Assembly (NCBI RefSeq): GCF_030373445.1
Contig: NZ_JAUCYU010000008.1
Coordinates: forward strand, 175,315-239,314
DNA: 64,000 bases
Direction of reading: 5' to 3'
Source: Roseovarius sp.
Lineage (GTDB): Bacteria > Pseudomonadota > Alphaproteobacteria > Rhodobacterales > Rhodobacteraceae
Shown here: piece by piece, positions 52,711 to 60,050 of the stretch
Position numbering within the stretch: position 1 is the first letter of the stretch
Layout of the letters: each line of letters starts with the position of its first letter
Position numbers and translations under genes: made by a program
Notes under the pieces: generated by a model
What the model saw: only the letters and a program-made list of their open reading frames with translations
Database searches by the model: none
Told to the model about the DNA's origin: nothing

Positions 52711-53766
52711 TCAGACCTCCTTCAGATGGGTCCGGAACGTGGCCTCGGCCCGGCCCCAGACATTTTCGTGCAACTTGTCCAATGCCTTGAGCGAGGGCAA
52801 GAGCTGTTCGGCGAAGTCTTCCGACGACTCCAGCGGCAAAAGCGACGGCAGGTTGTCGATCGCCATCACGTCGAGCGGCGGGGCATCATGTACCCGGACC
52901 ACCGGCGCGGCCCACGTGGTGGCCTCGTCGTAGACGGGCACCGGGTTGTAATCGCTGTCGGGGTCGCAGGCGATATCGCCCACGACGGAAAGCCGGCGAT
53001 CCGCTGTCAGCGCCGATTGCGGCACGAAGACGGGTGTGCCGGGACGGGCGAGGATGCAGTTGAAGAACAGGTCGTGGCCCAGGATCTCCGGGAACGGCCC
53101 GCCCGAGGCGGTTTCCTCCAGGTCCCATCGGGTGGGGGTGATGCCCATGGCCTCGCAGAGGTCTGCCGCACCGGTGCCGACCCGGCCCAGCGCGCCGATC
53201 ACGATGGCGGTGGGCCGCGTTCCGCCCGCGCTGTCGAGATCGGCAGCGAGGTCGGACAGCAGCGCGCCCTTGTCCCGCCACGTGCTGACCGGCGGGCAAT
53301 GGCCGCCCTGTTTCTGCGCCGCCCACGCCTTGAGCGACACCGCCGCCCCGGCATAGCCCGCCCAGTAGCCGAAAGCGGCAACGCGGCGGCCGTTCTCATC
53401 CACGAGGTACTCGAGGTCATAGAGCGTCCCGCCCCCGGCCTTGAACCGTTCCAGCAGGCGGCGGCCGGCGAACTGGCCCTTGAAGGCATGGCCGAACATG
53501 ATGTGCCGGTGCGGCAATGGCGTGCCATCGTCGGGCAACTCCTTGAGCCCGAAGATGATGGCGTCACGCGGGGCATCCGGCCAGCTGTTCTCCGGCGCCA
53601 CCTCGCAACCCGCATCGGCATAGCCCTTGATTGGCAGGATGCGCGTGGCGCTGACCTCGACCGTCACGCGCACCCCCTGCGCGATCAGCTCCGCCGCGCC
53701 GGCGGGCGTGACGCCGACACGTTCCTCGTTCTCCCGCTGCTCGGCGCGGACCCAAAGATGCGTCAT
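52711..53766 (-). CDS. Saccharopine dehydrogenase, L-lysine-forming type (LYS1/LKR-like)
   Basis: 351 aa AlaDH/PNT-fold oxidoreductase; predicted to condense lysine and 2-oxoglutarate to saccharopine. N-terminal LWVRAEQRENEERVGVTPAGA; the substrate region is FGLKELPDD and FGHAFKGQFAG; the cofactor loop is AIVIGALGRVGTGAADL (about residues 190-206). With the LYS9-like gene it gives the saccharopine route of lysine degradation. ATG 53766; the histidine-phosphatase gene is 12 bp upstream on the same strand. Confidence 0.88.
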   Translation of the reverse strand: MTHLWVRAEQRENEERVGVTPAGAAELIAQGVRVTVEVSATRILPIKGYADAGCEVAPENSWPDAPRDAIIFGLKELPDDGTPLPHRHIMFGHAFKGQFAGRRLLERFKAGGGTLYDLEYLVDENGRRVAAFGYWAGYAGAAVSLKAWAAQKQGGHCPPVSTWRDKGALLSDLAADLDSAGGTRPTAIVIGALGRVGTGAADLCEAMGITPTRWDLEETASGGPFPEILGHDLFFNCILARPGTPVFVPQSALTADRRLSVVGDIACDPDSDYNPVPVYDEATTWAAPVVRVHDAPPLDVMAIDNLPSLLPLESSEDFAEQLLPSLKALDKLHENVWGRAEATFRTHLKEV

Positions 53767-53778
53767 TCTCGAAATTCC

Positions 53779-54429
53779 TCAGACAAAGGTGCGGGCATGG
53801 GCCCTGTCGGGCGCGTCCAGGTGCGGCGTGGCGTTGAACGTGCCCACCATCAGCATGTCATGCACGTAATGCAGCCGGTGCATCGAGCTGTTCATGATCT
53901 GCAGCATGACCTTGGCCATGCCGTTGTTGTCCAGCCCGAGCGCGTGGCGCATCGCCATCCCGATCACGCCGCCGGAGGTCACGATCAGGATGCGCCCGTT
54001 CCCGCCGCACAGCTCGTCGACCACCGCGGTCACGCGTTCGGAAAACTGTGGATAGGTCTCGGGCACCGTGATCAGTCGGTCCTCGGTCCAGTGGGTGATG
54101 ACCTGCGGCAGGTGGATGGCGAACTCTGTCGGGTCGCGCGGCGCGGGGATGCCGTGCTGGGCCTCCATCGCCGTGGCCATGGCGAAATAGCTCAGCTCGT
54201 CGAGCCGCGCATCCTGCTTGGTGATGTCAAACCCCATCTCCAGAGCCGTTTCGGTCTGGCGCGACAGGGTTCCGGTGATGACGGCGTCGAAATGCGGGTT
54301 GGTGTCGCGCAGATGCGCCCCCAGCCATCTTGCCTGCTCCCGCCCGAGATCGGACAGCCTGTCATAGCTCTCTTCGTCGGTGGCATGGCTGTTCGCCTGC
54401 CCGTGCCGCACAAGGATTATTTCCGCCAC
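53779..54429 (-). CDS. Histidine phosphatase superfamily protein
   Basis: 216 aa. The catalytic phospho-His is in ILVRHGQAN (residue about 9), the second Arg is in TGTLSRQTETAL, and the second His is near VIGMAMRHALGL. No signal. Substrate unknown. It leads a three-gene reverse operon with the two saccharopine genes; whether it has a part in lysine breakdown is not clear. Confidence 0.88.
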   Translation of the reverse strand: MAEIILVRHGQANSHATDEESYDRLSDLGREQARWLGAHLRDTNPHFDAVITGTLSRQTETALEMGFDITKQDARLDELSYFAMATAMEAQHGIPAPRDPTEFAIHLPQVITHWTEDRLITVPETYPQFSERVTAVVDELCGGNGRILIVTSGGVIGMAMRHALGLDNNGMAKVMLQIMNSSMHRLHYVHDMLMVGTFNATPHLDAPDRAHARTFV

Positions 54430-54522
54430 CTGCGCCCTCTTTCGTCGTTCCGCACGTTCTTAGCGGCGATCCGGCGAAGGGAAAAGCAGGTGGCGTAGTT
54501 TTGTGGGACTGCGCCGGGCCGG

Positions 54523-54996
54523 TTACTTCGCAAGCGACTGCGCGTAAGCCTCGAGCTGCTCGGCAACCGTGCCCCAGCCATCGAAGAAGCCCATGTCTTC
54601 ATGGGTCTTGCGCGACTCCTCCGAGCGGTGCCGGGCGATGGCGGTATAGGTCGTCTCGCCGTTGCCGGCATCCTCGAACAGGACGATGGCGGTCATGAAC
54701 GGGTCGGGCGCGGGTTTCCAGCCTTCGGAGTAGGCATCGGTGAAGACCAGCTTTTCCTGGTCGACCACTTCAAGCCAGACACCCTTGTTTTCCATCCGGT
54801 TGCCCTCCACCTCGAAAGCCGTGTTGAACCGGCCGCCGACCCGCAGGTCGATCTCGCAATCCGTCACCTGGTGGGGCTTGGGTACAAAGAATTGCTTGAT
54901 GTGCTCGGGTGTGGTCCAGCATTCCCAGAGAAGCGCCCGTGGTGCCTTGAGGGTTCTTGTGAAGCTGAGATCAGTTTTCGGATCGAGGGTCGTCAT
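54523..54996 (-). CDS. SRPBCC (AHSA1-like) family protein
   Basis: 157 aa. The START-like fold is shown by TLKAPRALLWECWTTPEHIKQFF, GGRFNTAFEVEGNRMENKGVWLEV, and the C-terminal long helix DGWGTVAEQLEAYAQ. Members bind hydrophobic ligands. ATG 54996 overlaps the ArsR gene stop (ATGA), the standard ArsR-SRPBCC pair of unknown role. Confidence 0.9.
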   Translation of the reverse strand: MTTLDPKTDLSFTRTLKAPRALLWECWTTPEHIKQFFVPKPHQVTDCEIDLRVGGRFNTAFEVEGNRMENKGVWLEVVDQEKLVFTDAYSEGWKPAPDPFMTAIVLFEDAGNGETTYTAIARHRSEESRKTHEDMGFFDGWGTVAEQLEAYAQSLAK

Positions 54997-55334
54997 TTTT
55001 CGCGTTTCCTTGCAAGTTGGGTGACATAGTCGTCGAACTGGTCCAGCCGCCCCTCCCACAGGGCGCGCTGTTCCTCCAGCCAGCCGGTAACCGGCAGGAA
55101 GGCATCGGGCATCAGCCTGCAGATGCGGGTTCGGCCCTGTTTCTCGGTCGCGATCAGCCGGGCGTCCTCCAGCTTTCGCAGATGGCCCATGAAGGACGGC
55201 AGCGCCATGTCGTGCGGCGCCGCCAGCTCGCTGACGCTGGCCGGGCCCCGCGCCAGCCGCGACAGGATCTCACGACGGGTCGGATCGCCGAGCGCGGTGA
55301 AGACGGCATCGAGCTTTGCATCATACTTAGCCAT
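54993..55334 (-). CDS. ArsR-family transcriptional regulator
   Basis: 113 aa winged helix. FTALGDPTRREILSRLARGPASVSEL, then the recognition helix PSFMGHLRKLEDARLIA. No Cys metal-site motif (ELCVCDL type) is present, so it is of the non-metal ArsR branch that pairs with SRPBCC genes. Autoregulation is likely through the CTTAG words near its start. Confidence 0.9.
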   Translation of the reverse strand: MAKYDAKLDAVFTALGDPTRREILSRLARGPASVSELAAPHDMALPSFMGHLRKLEDARLIATEKQGRTRICRLMPDAFLPVTGWLEEQRALWEGRLDQFDDYVTQLARKREK

Positions 55335-55380
55335 AAGGCTTAGTAAGTGACGGCATGATTCCGTTCAAGCAAAAACTTAG
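55325..55380. promoter_or_regulatory. Repeated CTTAG words at the ArsR start, possible operator
   Basis: CTTAG occurs at 55325-55329, 55338-55342 (inside the dyad-like CTTA-G-TAAG, 55338-55346) and 55376-55380, around the ArsR start at 55334. Confidence 0.35.
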
Positions 55381-55525
55381 TCATTCACCTAAATAATCAC
55401 CCATCCTGTTGACGATCAGAAACTTCCTTCGCTGCCCGTGGCGCAAATCCGTTGCGAGGTGTCGGGATTGTCGGACTCGAATTCCCGCGCACATGCTCTA
55501 TCATGCGCGACAAAGGAGGCGCCCC

Positions 55526-58309
55526 ATGTCCGAGACGATCAAGATCACGCTGGATGGCAAGGAAGTCGAAGCCGTGGCCGGCCAGACGATCTGGGAAGTG
55601 GCCCATGGCCGCGGGCTGGTGATTCCGCACCTGTGCCACAAGCCGGCGCCGGGCTATCGCCCCGACGGCAATTGCCGGGCCTGCATGGTCGAGGTCGAGG
55701 GCGAGCGCACGCTTGTCGCCTCCTGCATCCGCGAGGCGAAGGACGGCATGAACGTCACCACCAATTCCGCCCGGGCCGAGACGGCGCGCAAGCTGGTGGT
55801 CGAAATGCTGCTGGCCGACCAGCCCGAACAGGAAGAGGCGCACGACAAGTCGAGCCACCTGTGGGACATGGCAAAGCTTCAGGGCGTCACCGAAAGCCGT
55901 TTTCCGAAGCTCGAAAAGGACCGCGTGCCGCTTCTCGACGACAGCCACGTGGCCATGCGCGTCAATCTTGATGCCTGCATCCAGTGCAACCTGTGCGTCC
56001 GCGCCTGTCGCGAGGTCCAGGTCAACGACGTGATCGGCATGGCGGGCCGTGGGCACGATGCCTACCCTGTCTTCGACTTCGACGACCCGATGGGCGAATC
56101 GACCTGCGTGGCCTGCGGCGAATGCGTTCAGGCCTGCCCCACCGGCGCGCTGATGGAAGCCACCGTGCTGGACGAGGCACAGGTCGGCGACAGCGCCGAT
56201 TACGACGAGGAAGTTCAAAGCGTCTGCCCGTTCTGCGGCGTCGGCTGCCAGGTCAGCCTGAAGGTCAAGGACGGCAAGGTGAAATATGTCGACGGCATCA
56301 ACGGCCCCGCGAACGAGGGCCGGCTCTGCGTGAAGGGCCGGTTCGGTTTCGACTACATCCACCACCCCCACCGCCTGACCAAGCCGCTCATCCGGCGCGA
56401 GGATGCACCCGAGAAGGGTCTGAACGTCGACCCGTCGAACTGGCAGGAATTCTTCCGCGAGGCCGACTGGGAAGAGGCGATGGCCTTCGCCGCCGGCGGT
56501 CTGAAGACGCTGAAGGACGTGCATGGCGGCAAGTCGGTCGCGGGCTTCGGCAGCGCCAAGTGCACCAATGAAGAGGCCTATCTCTTCCAGAAGTTCATCC
56601 GCCAGGGCTTTGGCCATAACAACGTCGACCACTGCACCCGGCTGTGCCATGCCTCCTCGGTGGCCGCGCTGATGGAGAATGTCGGTTCCGGCGCCGTGAC
56701 CGCGACGTTCAACGAGATCGAGAATGCCGACGTGGCCATCGTCATCGGCGCCAACCCGATCGAGAACCACCCCGTCGCCGCGACCTATTTCAAGCAGTTC
56801 ACCAAGCGCGGCGGCAAGCTGATCGTGATGGACCCGCGCGGCGTTGGCCTGCGCCGCTTCGCGACCCACATGCTGCAGTTCAAGCCGGGCGCCGACGTGT
56901 CGATGCTCAACGCGATCATGCACGTGATCGTCGAGGAGAAGCTCTACGACCAGCAATATATCGAGGCCTTCACCGAGAACTGGGAGGCCGAGAAGGAGCA
57001 CCTCGCCCAGTTCCCGCCCGAGAAGATGGAAGCGCTGTGCGGCATTCCCGCCGACACGCTGCGCGAGGTCGCCCGCGACTTCGCTACCGCCAAGCGCGGC
57101 ATGATCTTCTGGGGCATGGGCATCTCGCAGCATATCCACGGCACCGACAACTCGCGCTGCCTGATTTCGCTGGCGCTGATGTGCGGCCATGTGGGCCGGC
57201 CCGGCACCGGGCTGCACCCGCTGCGTGGTCAGAACAACGTGCAGGGCGCCTCGGATGCGGGGCTGATTCCGATGTTCCTGCCCGACTACCAGTCCGTCAC
57301 AGACGATGGCGTGCGCAAGGCGTTCACCGAGGTCTGGGAGTCCGGCGATTTCTCGAGCGAGAAGGGCCTGACCGTCACCGAGATCATGGATGACGTTCAC
57401 GCCGGCAACACCCGAGGCATGTATATCCTGGGCGAGAACCCGGCCATGTCCGACCCCGATGTCGAACACGCCCGCGATGCGCTAGCCAAGCTCGATCACC
57501 TCGTGGTGCAGGATATCTTCCTGACCGAAACGGCGAACTACGCCGACGTGATCCTGCCCGCCTCGGCCTTCTACGAGAAGTCGGGCACCGTCACCAACAC
57601 CAACCGGCAGGTCCAGATGGGCCGCCCCGCCGTGTCGCCCCCGGGCGAGGCGCGCGAGGACTGGATGATCACGGTCGAACTGGCGCAGCGCCTCGGGCTC
57701 GACTGGCGCTATGACAGCCCGGCGGACGTCTTCGCCGAGATGAAGTTGAACATGAAGTCCTTCGACAACATCACGTGGGACCGGCTGGCGAAAGAGAACG
57801 CGGTGACCTACCCGTCGCTCTCGCCCGAGGATCCGGGGCAGCCCATCGTCTTCGGCGACGGCTTCCCGCGCAGCGAAGGCCGGGCACGCTTCACCCCGGC
57901 CAGCGTCATCCCGCCGGACGATGTGCCGGACGCGGAGTACCCGATGGTCCTGACCACCGGCCGACAGCTCGAACACTGGCACACCGGGTCGATGACCCGC
58001 CGCGCCTCGGTGCTGGACGCGGTCGAGCCCGAGGCCAACTGCTCGCTGCACCCCTCGACGCTTCGCAAGCTGGGCGTCGAACCGGGCGGCATGATCCGGC
58101 TGACCACAAAGCGCGGCAGCATCGAGGTCATGGCCCGCGCCGACCGCGCCATCGCGCCCGACATGGTGTTCCTGCCATTCGCCTATGTCGAGGCGGCGGC
58201 GAACATCCTCACGAACCCGGCGCTCGACCCCTACGGCAAGATCCCCGAGTTCAAATACTCGGCCGTCCGGGTCGAGGCCGCCGACCCGGAGCAGGTCGCG
58301 GCGGAGTAA
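55526..58309 (+). CDS. Formate dehydrogenase alpha subunit, NAD-linked (FdsA/FdhF-like)
   Basis: 927 aa molybdoenzyme that oxidises formate to CO2. N-terminal 2Fe-2S ligands are Cys37, Cys50, Cys53 and Cys67. Two ferredoxin-like 4Fe-4S sites follow: CIQCNLCVRAC (about 152-162) and CVACGECVQACP (about 195-206). Then the molybdopterin domain opens with CPFCGVGC and the Mo-ligand Cys of CTRLCHASS, whose Cys-His pair matches active FDH. The C-terminal MopB domain has TGRQLEHWHTGSMTRR. ATG 55526 follows AAAGGAGGC. No fdsB/G/C/D genes are next to it, so its electron partner lies elsewhere. Confidence 0.92.
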   Translation: MSETIKITLDGKEVEAVAGQTIWEVAHGRGLVIPHLCHKPAPGYRPDGNCRACMVEVEGERTLVASCIREAKDGMNVTTNSARAETARKLVVEMLLADQPEQEEAHDKSSHLWDMAKLQGVTESRFPKLEKDRVPLLDDSHVAMRVNLDACIQCNLCVRACREVQVNDVIGMAGRGHDAYPVFDFDDPMGESTCVACGECVQACPTGALMEATVLDEAQVGDSADYDEEVQSVCPFCGVGCQVSLKVKDGKVKYVDGINGPANEGRLCVKGRFGFDYIHHPHRLTKPLIRREDAPEKGLNVDPSNWQEFFREADWEEAMAFAAGGLKTLKDVHGGKSVAGFGSAKCTNEEAYLFQKFIRQGFGHNNVDHCTRLCHASSVAALMENVGSGAVTATFNEIENADVAIVIGANPIENHPVAATYFKQFTKRGGKLIVMDPRGVGLRRFATHMLQFKPGADVSMLNAIMHVIVEEKLYDQQYIEAFTENWEAEKEHLAQFPPEKMEALCGIPADTLREVARDFATAKRGMIFWGMGISQHIHGTDNSRCLISLALMCGHVGRPGTGLHPLRGQNNVQGASDAGLIPMFLPDYQSVTDDGVRKAFTEVWESGDFSSEKGLTVTEIMDDVHAGNTRGMYILGENPAMSDPDVEHARDALAKLDHLVVQDIFLTETANYADVILPASAFYEKSGTVTNTNRQVQMGRPAVSPPGEAREDWMITVELAQRLGLDWRYDSPADVFAEMKLNMKSFDNITWDRLAKENAVTYPSLSPEDPGQPIVFGDGFPRSEGRARFTPASVIPPDDVPDAEYPMVLTTGRQLEHWHTGSMTRRASVLDAVEPEANCSLHPSTLRKLGVEPGGMIRLTTKRGSIEVMARADRAIAPDMVFLPFAYVEAAANILTNPALDPYGKIPEFKYSAVRVEAADPEQVAAE

Positions 58310-58348
58310 GATGTTGCACTGTGCTGGCCAGATGCGTTTGATAACGGA

Positions 58349-59263
58349 ATGGCCAACGCAGTCTTCATTCAGAATCCTGAGTCCATTTACGAAGACAGAC
58401 CGGGGATCTGCTATCATTTCCCGCGGCGATATCTGAAGACTGTCGAAGAGTGCGTCGGCGATTGGGTCGTATTCTACGAAGGGAAGCAAGGCGCACTGGG
58501 CTACGTCGCTGTGCAGAAAGTGACGTCTGTTACGCCTGATCAATCCCGCTCGGACCACTATTATGCATGGCTCGAGGCAAATACACTCTGGCAGTTCGAA
58601 AGGACTGTACCTCGCAATGATCCCGCGGGCTTAGCTTACGAGAATTCTCTTCGAGGCCAGGATGGTCGCGCTATCGCTGGGGGTGCGAGCGTTTCGGCTG
58701 TAAGGCGGCTCAGCTTCGACGAATTCACCAGGATTGTATCGGCCGGGTTGAAGCCACTGGAGGGCCCAAATGCTCTTCCGCGCGAGGCCGTTTCGCCGGA
58801 ATACGAGTTCTCCGAGGACCAGGCCGCGTTTGAACAGGCGCCACTGACCGACATCAGAGCGATGATCCTGACGTCACGCCCGGCCCGAGAACAGTCATTT
58901 GCGAGAATGGTGAAGTGGGCCTACAACGGACGGTGTGCAATCTCCGGTCTTGATTTGAGGAACGGGTTCGGCAGGTCCGAGGTGCAGGCAGCGCATATTC
59001 GACCCGTGAAGGAGGGCGGCCCTGATATTATCATCAACGGTATCGCGCTGTCTGGAACTCTGCACTGGATGTTCGACAGAGGGTTGATATCGATCGGGGA
59101 CGACTACGAAATCCTAGTCTCGGACAACAAGGTCCCAAGTGACGTGCGAAGGCGGCTGATTTCGCCGACTGGCAGACTGACGCTTCCCGATGATCCAAGA
59201 CACCACCCGCACCCTGATTACATCCGGTTTCACCGCGAGTATGTCTACGGCGCCGCTTCCTGA
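58349..59263 (+). CDS. HNH endonuclease with PUA/EVE-like N-terminal region, AT-richer
   Basis: 304 aa. C-terminal HNH_2-type nuclease (about residues 190-275): CAISGLDLRNGFGRSEVQAA, the AHI His, the NGIALSGTLHWMFDRGLISI Asn-His region, then a basic tail. The N-terminal ~120 residues (GDWVVFYEGKQGALGYVAVQ, then HYYAWLE and VSAVRRLSFDEF) look like a small beta-barrel of the PUA/EVE superfamily, which reads modified bases; this part is less certain. Base composition is visibly more AT-rich than both neighbours and codon choice differs. It may be a modification-dependent restriction-type nuclease gained by transfer. No methyltransferase is adjacent. Confidence 0.75.
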   Translation: MANAVFIQNPESIYEDRPGICYHFPRRYLKTVEECVGDWVVFYEGKQGALGYVAVQKVTSVTPDQSRSDHYYAWLEANTLWQFERTVPRNDPAGLAYENSLRGQDGRAIAGGASVSAVRRLSFDEFTRIVSAGLKPLEGPNALPREAVSPEYEFSEDQAAFEQAPLTDIRAMILTSRPAREQSFARMVKWAYNGRCAISGLDLRNGFGRSEVQAAHIRPVKEGGPDIIINGIALSGTLHWMFDRGLISIGDDYEILVSDNKVPSDVRRRLISPTGRLTLPDDPRHHPHPDYIRFHREYVYGAAS

Positions 59264-59348
59264 TCAGTCCCGGCCTGCCATATTGCCTCGGCGCCAAACC
59301 CAACGGCGGGCGACGCAGTAAGCGGGGGCGGGCATTGTCCGGCCCACC

Positions 59349-60050
59349 CTACCCCCAGTCGACATCCCCGAGGAAGATGTAGCCCGCCCCGTAGATGGTC
59401 TTGATCAGGCGGGGGTTCTTGGGGTCTTCGCGCAGCTTGGTGCGCAGGCGAGAGATGCGGACGTCCATTGCCCTGTCGAAGCTGTCGCCTGCGGCGCCGC
59501 CCAGCGCCTCCTGCATGGCCTGCCGGGAGATCAGCCGCTTGGGCCGTTCGAGGAACAGGCGCAGCACCTCGCCCTCGGCATGGGAAAAGGGCGTTTCGGC
59601 GCCGGTGTCATCCTCCAGCGCGTAGCGGTCGAAATGCGCCGTCCAGCCGTTGAAGCGGGCGGTATCGCCGGTTTGCGGCGTCGGTGTGTCGCGGCGCAGG
59701 CGGGCGCGGATGCGGGCCACCACTTCGGCCGGATCGAACGGCTTGATGATGTAGTCGTCGGCGCCCAGTTCGAGCCCCGTCACCCGGTCCTGGACCTGGG
59801 CGCGGCCCGAGATGATGATGACGGTCGCCCCCTGCTCCAGCGCCAGCCGGTGCACCAGCGTCAGCCCGTCGCGGTCCGGCAGCGACAGGTCGACGAGGCA
59901 GACATCCGGTTTCGTCTGCCGGATCGCCGCCTCGAACTCGGTCGCGCGGGAAAAAGCCATGGTGCGGAACCCGGCCTCTTCCAGCGCGTCGGACAGCATC
60001 GAGCGGATCGCGGGCTCGTCGTCGAGGATGGTAACCAGCGGCGCGGTCAT
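59349..60050 (-). CDS. Response regulator, OmpR/PhoB type
   Basis: 233 aa. Receiver: acidic DDE of TILDDEPAIR, phospho-Asp of CLVDLSLPDRDG (about residue 53), Lys of DYIIKPFDPAEV. The C-terminal winged helix is LERPKRLISRQAMQEALGG, then DSFDRAMDVRISRLRTKLRE. Four-nt overlap (ATGA) with the sensor kinase upstream, so it is coupled and likely its output. DNA target unknown. Confidence 0.93.
   Translation of the reverse strand: MTAPLVTILDDEPAIRSMLSDALEEAGFRTMAFSRATEFEAAIRQTKPDVCLVDLSLPDRDGLTLVHRLALEQGATVIIISGRAQVQDRVTGLELGADDYIIKPFDPAEVVARIRARLRRDTPTPQTGDTARFNGWTAHFDRYALEDDTGAETPFSHAEGEVLRLFLERPKRLISRQAMQEALGGAAGDSFDRAMDVRISRLRTKLREDPKNPRLIKTIYGAGYIFLGDVDWG

Noticed and set aside
55397..57469. 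690-codon reverse-strand open frame opposite the formate dehydrogenase gene
   Set aside because: Shadow of a clear molybdoenzyme; Val/Ala/Asp/His-rich with no motif.
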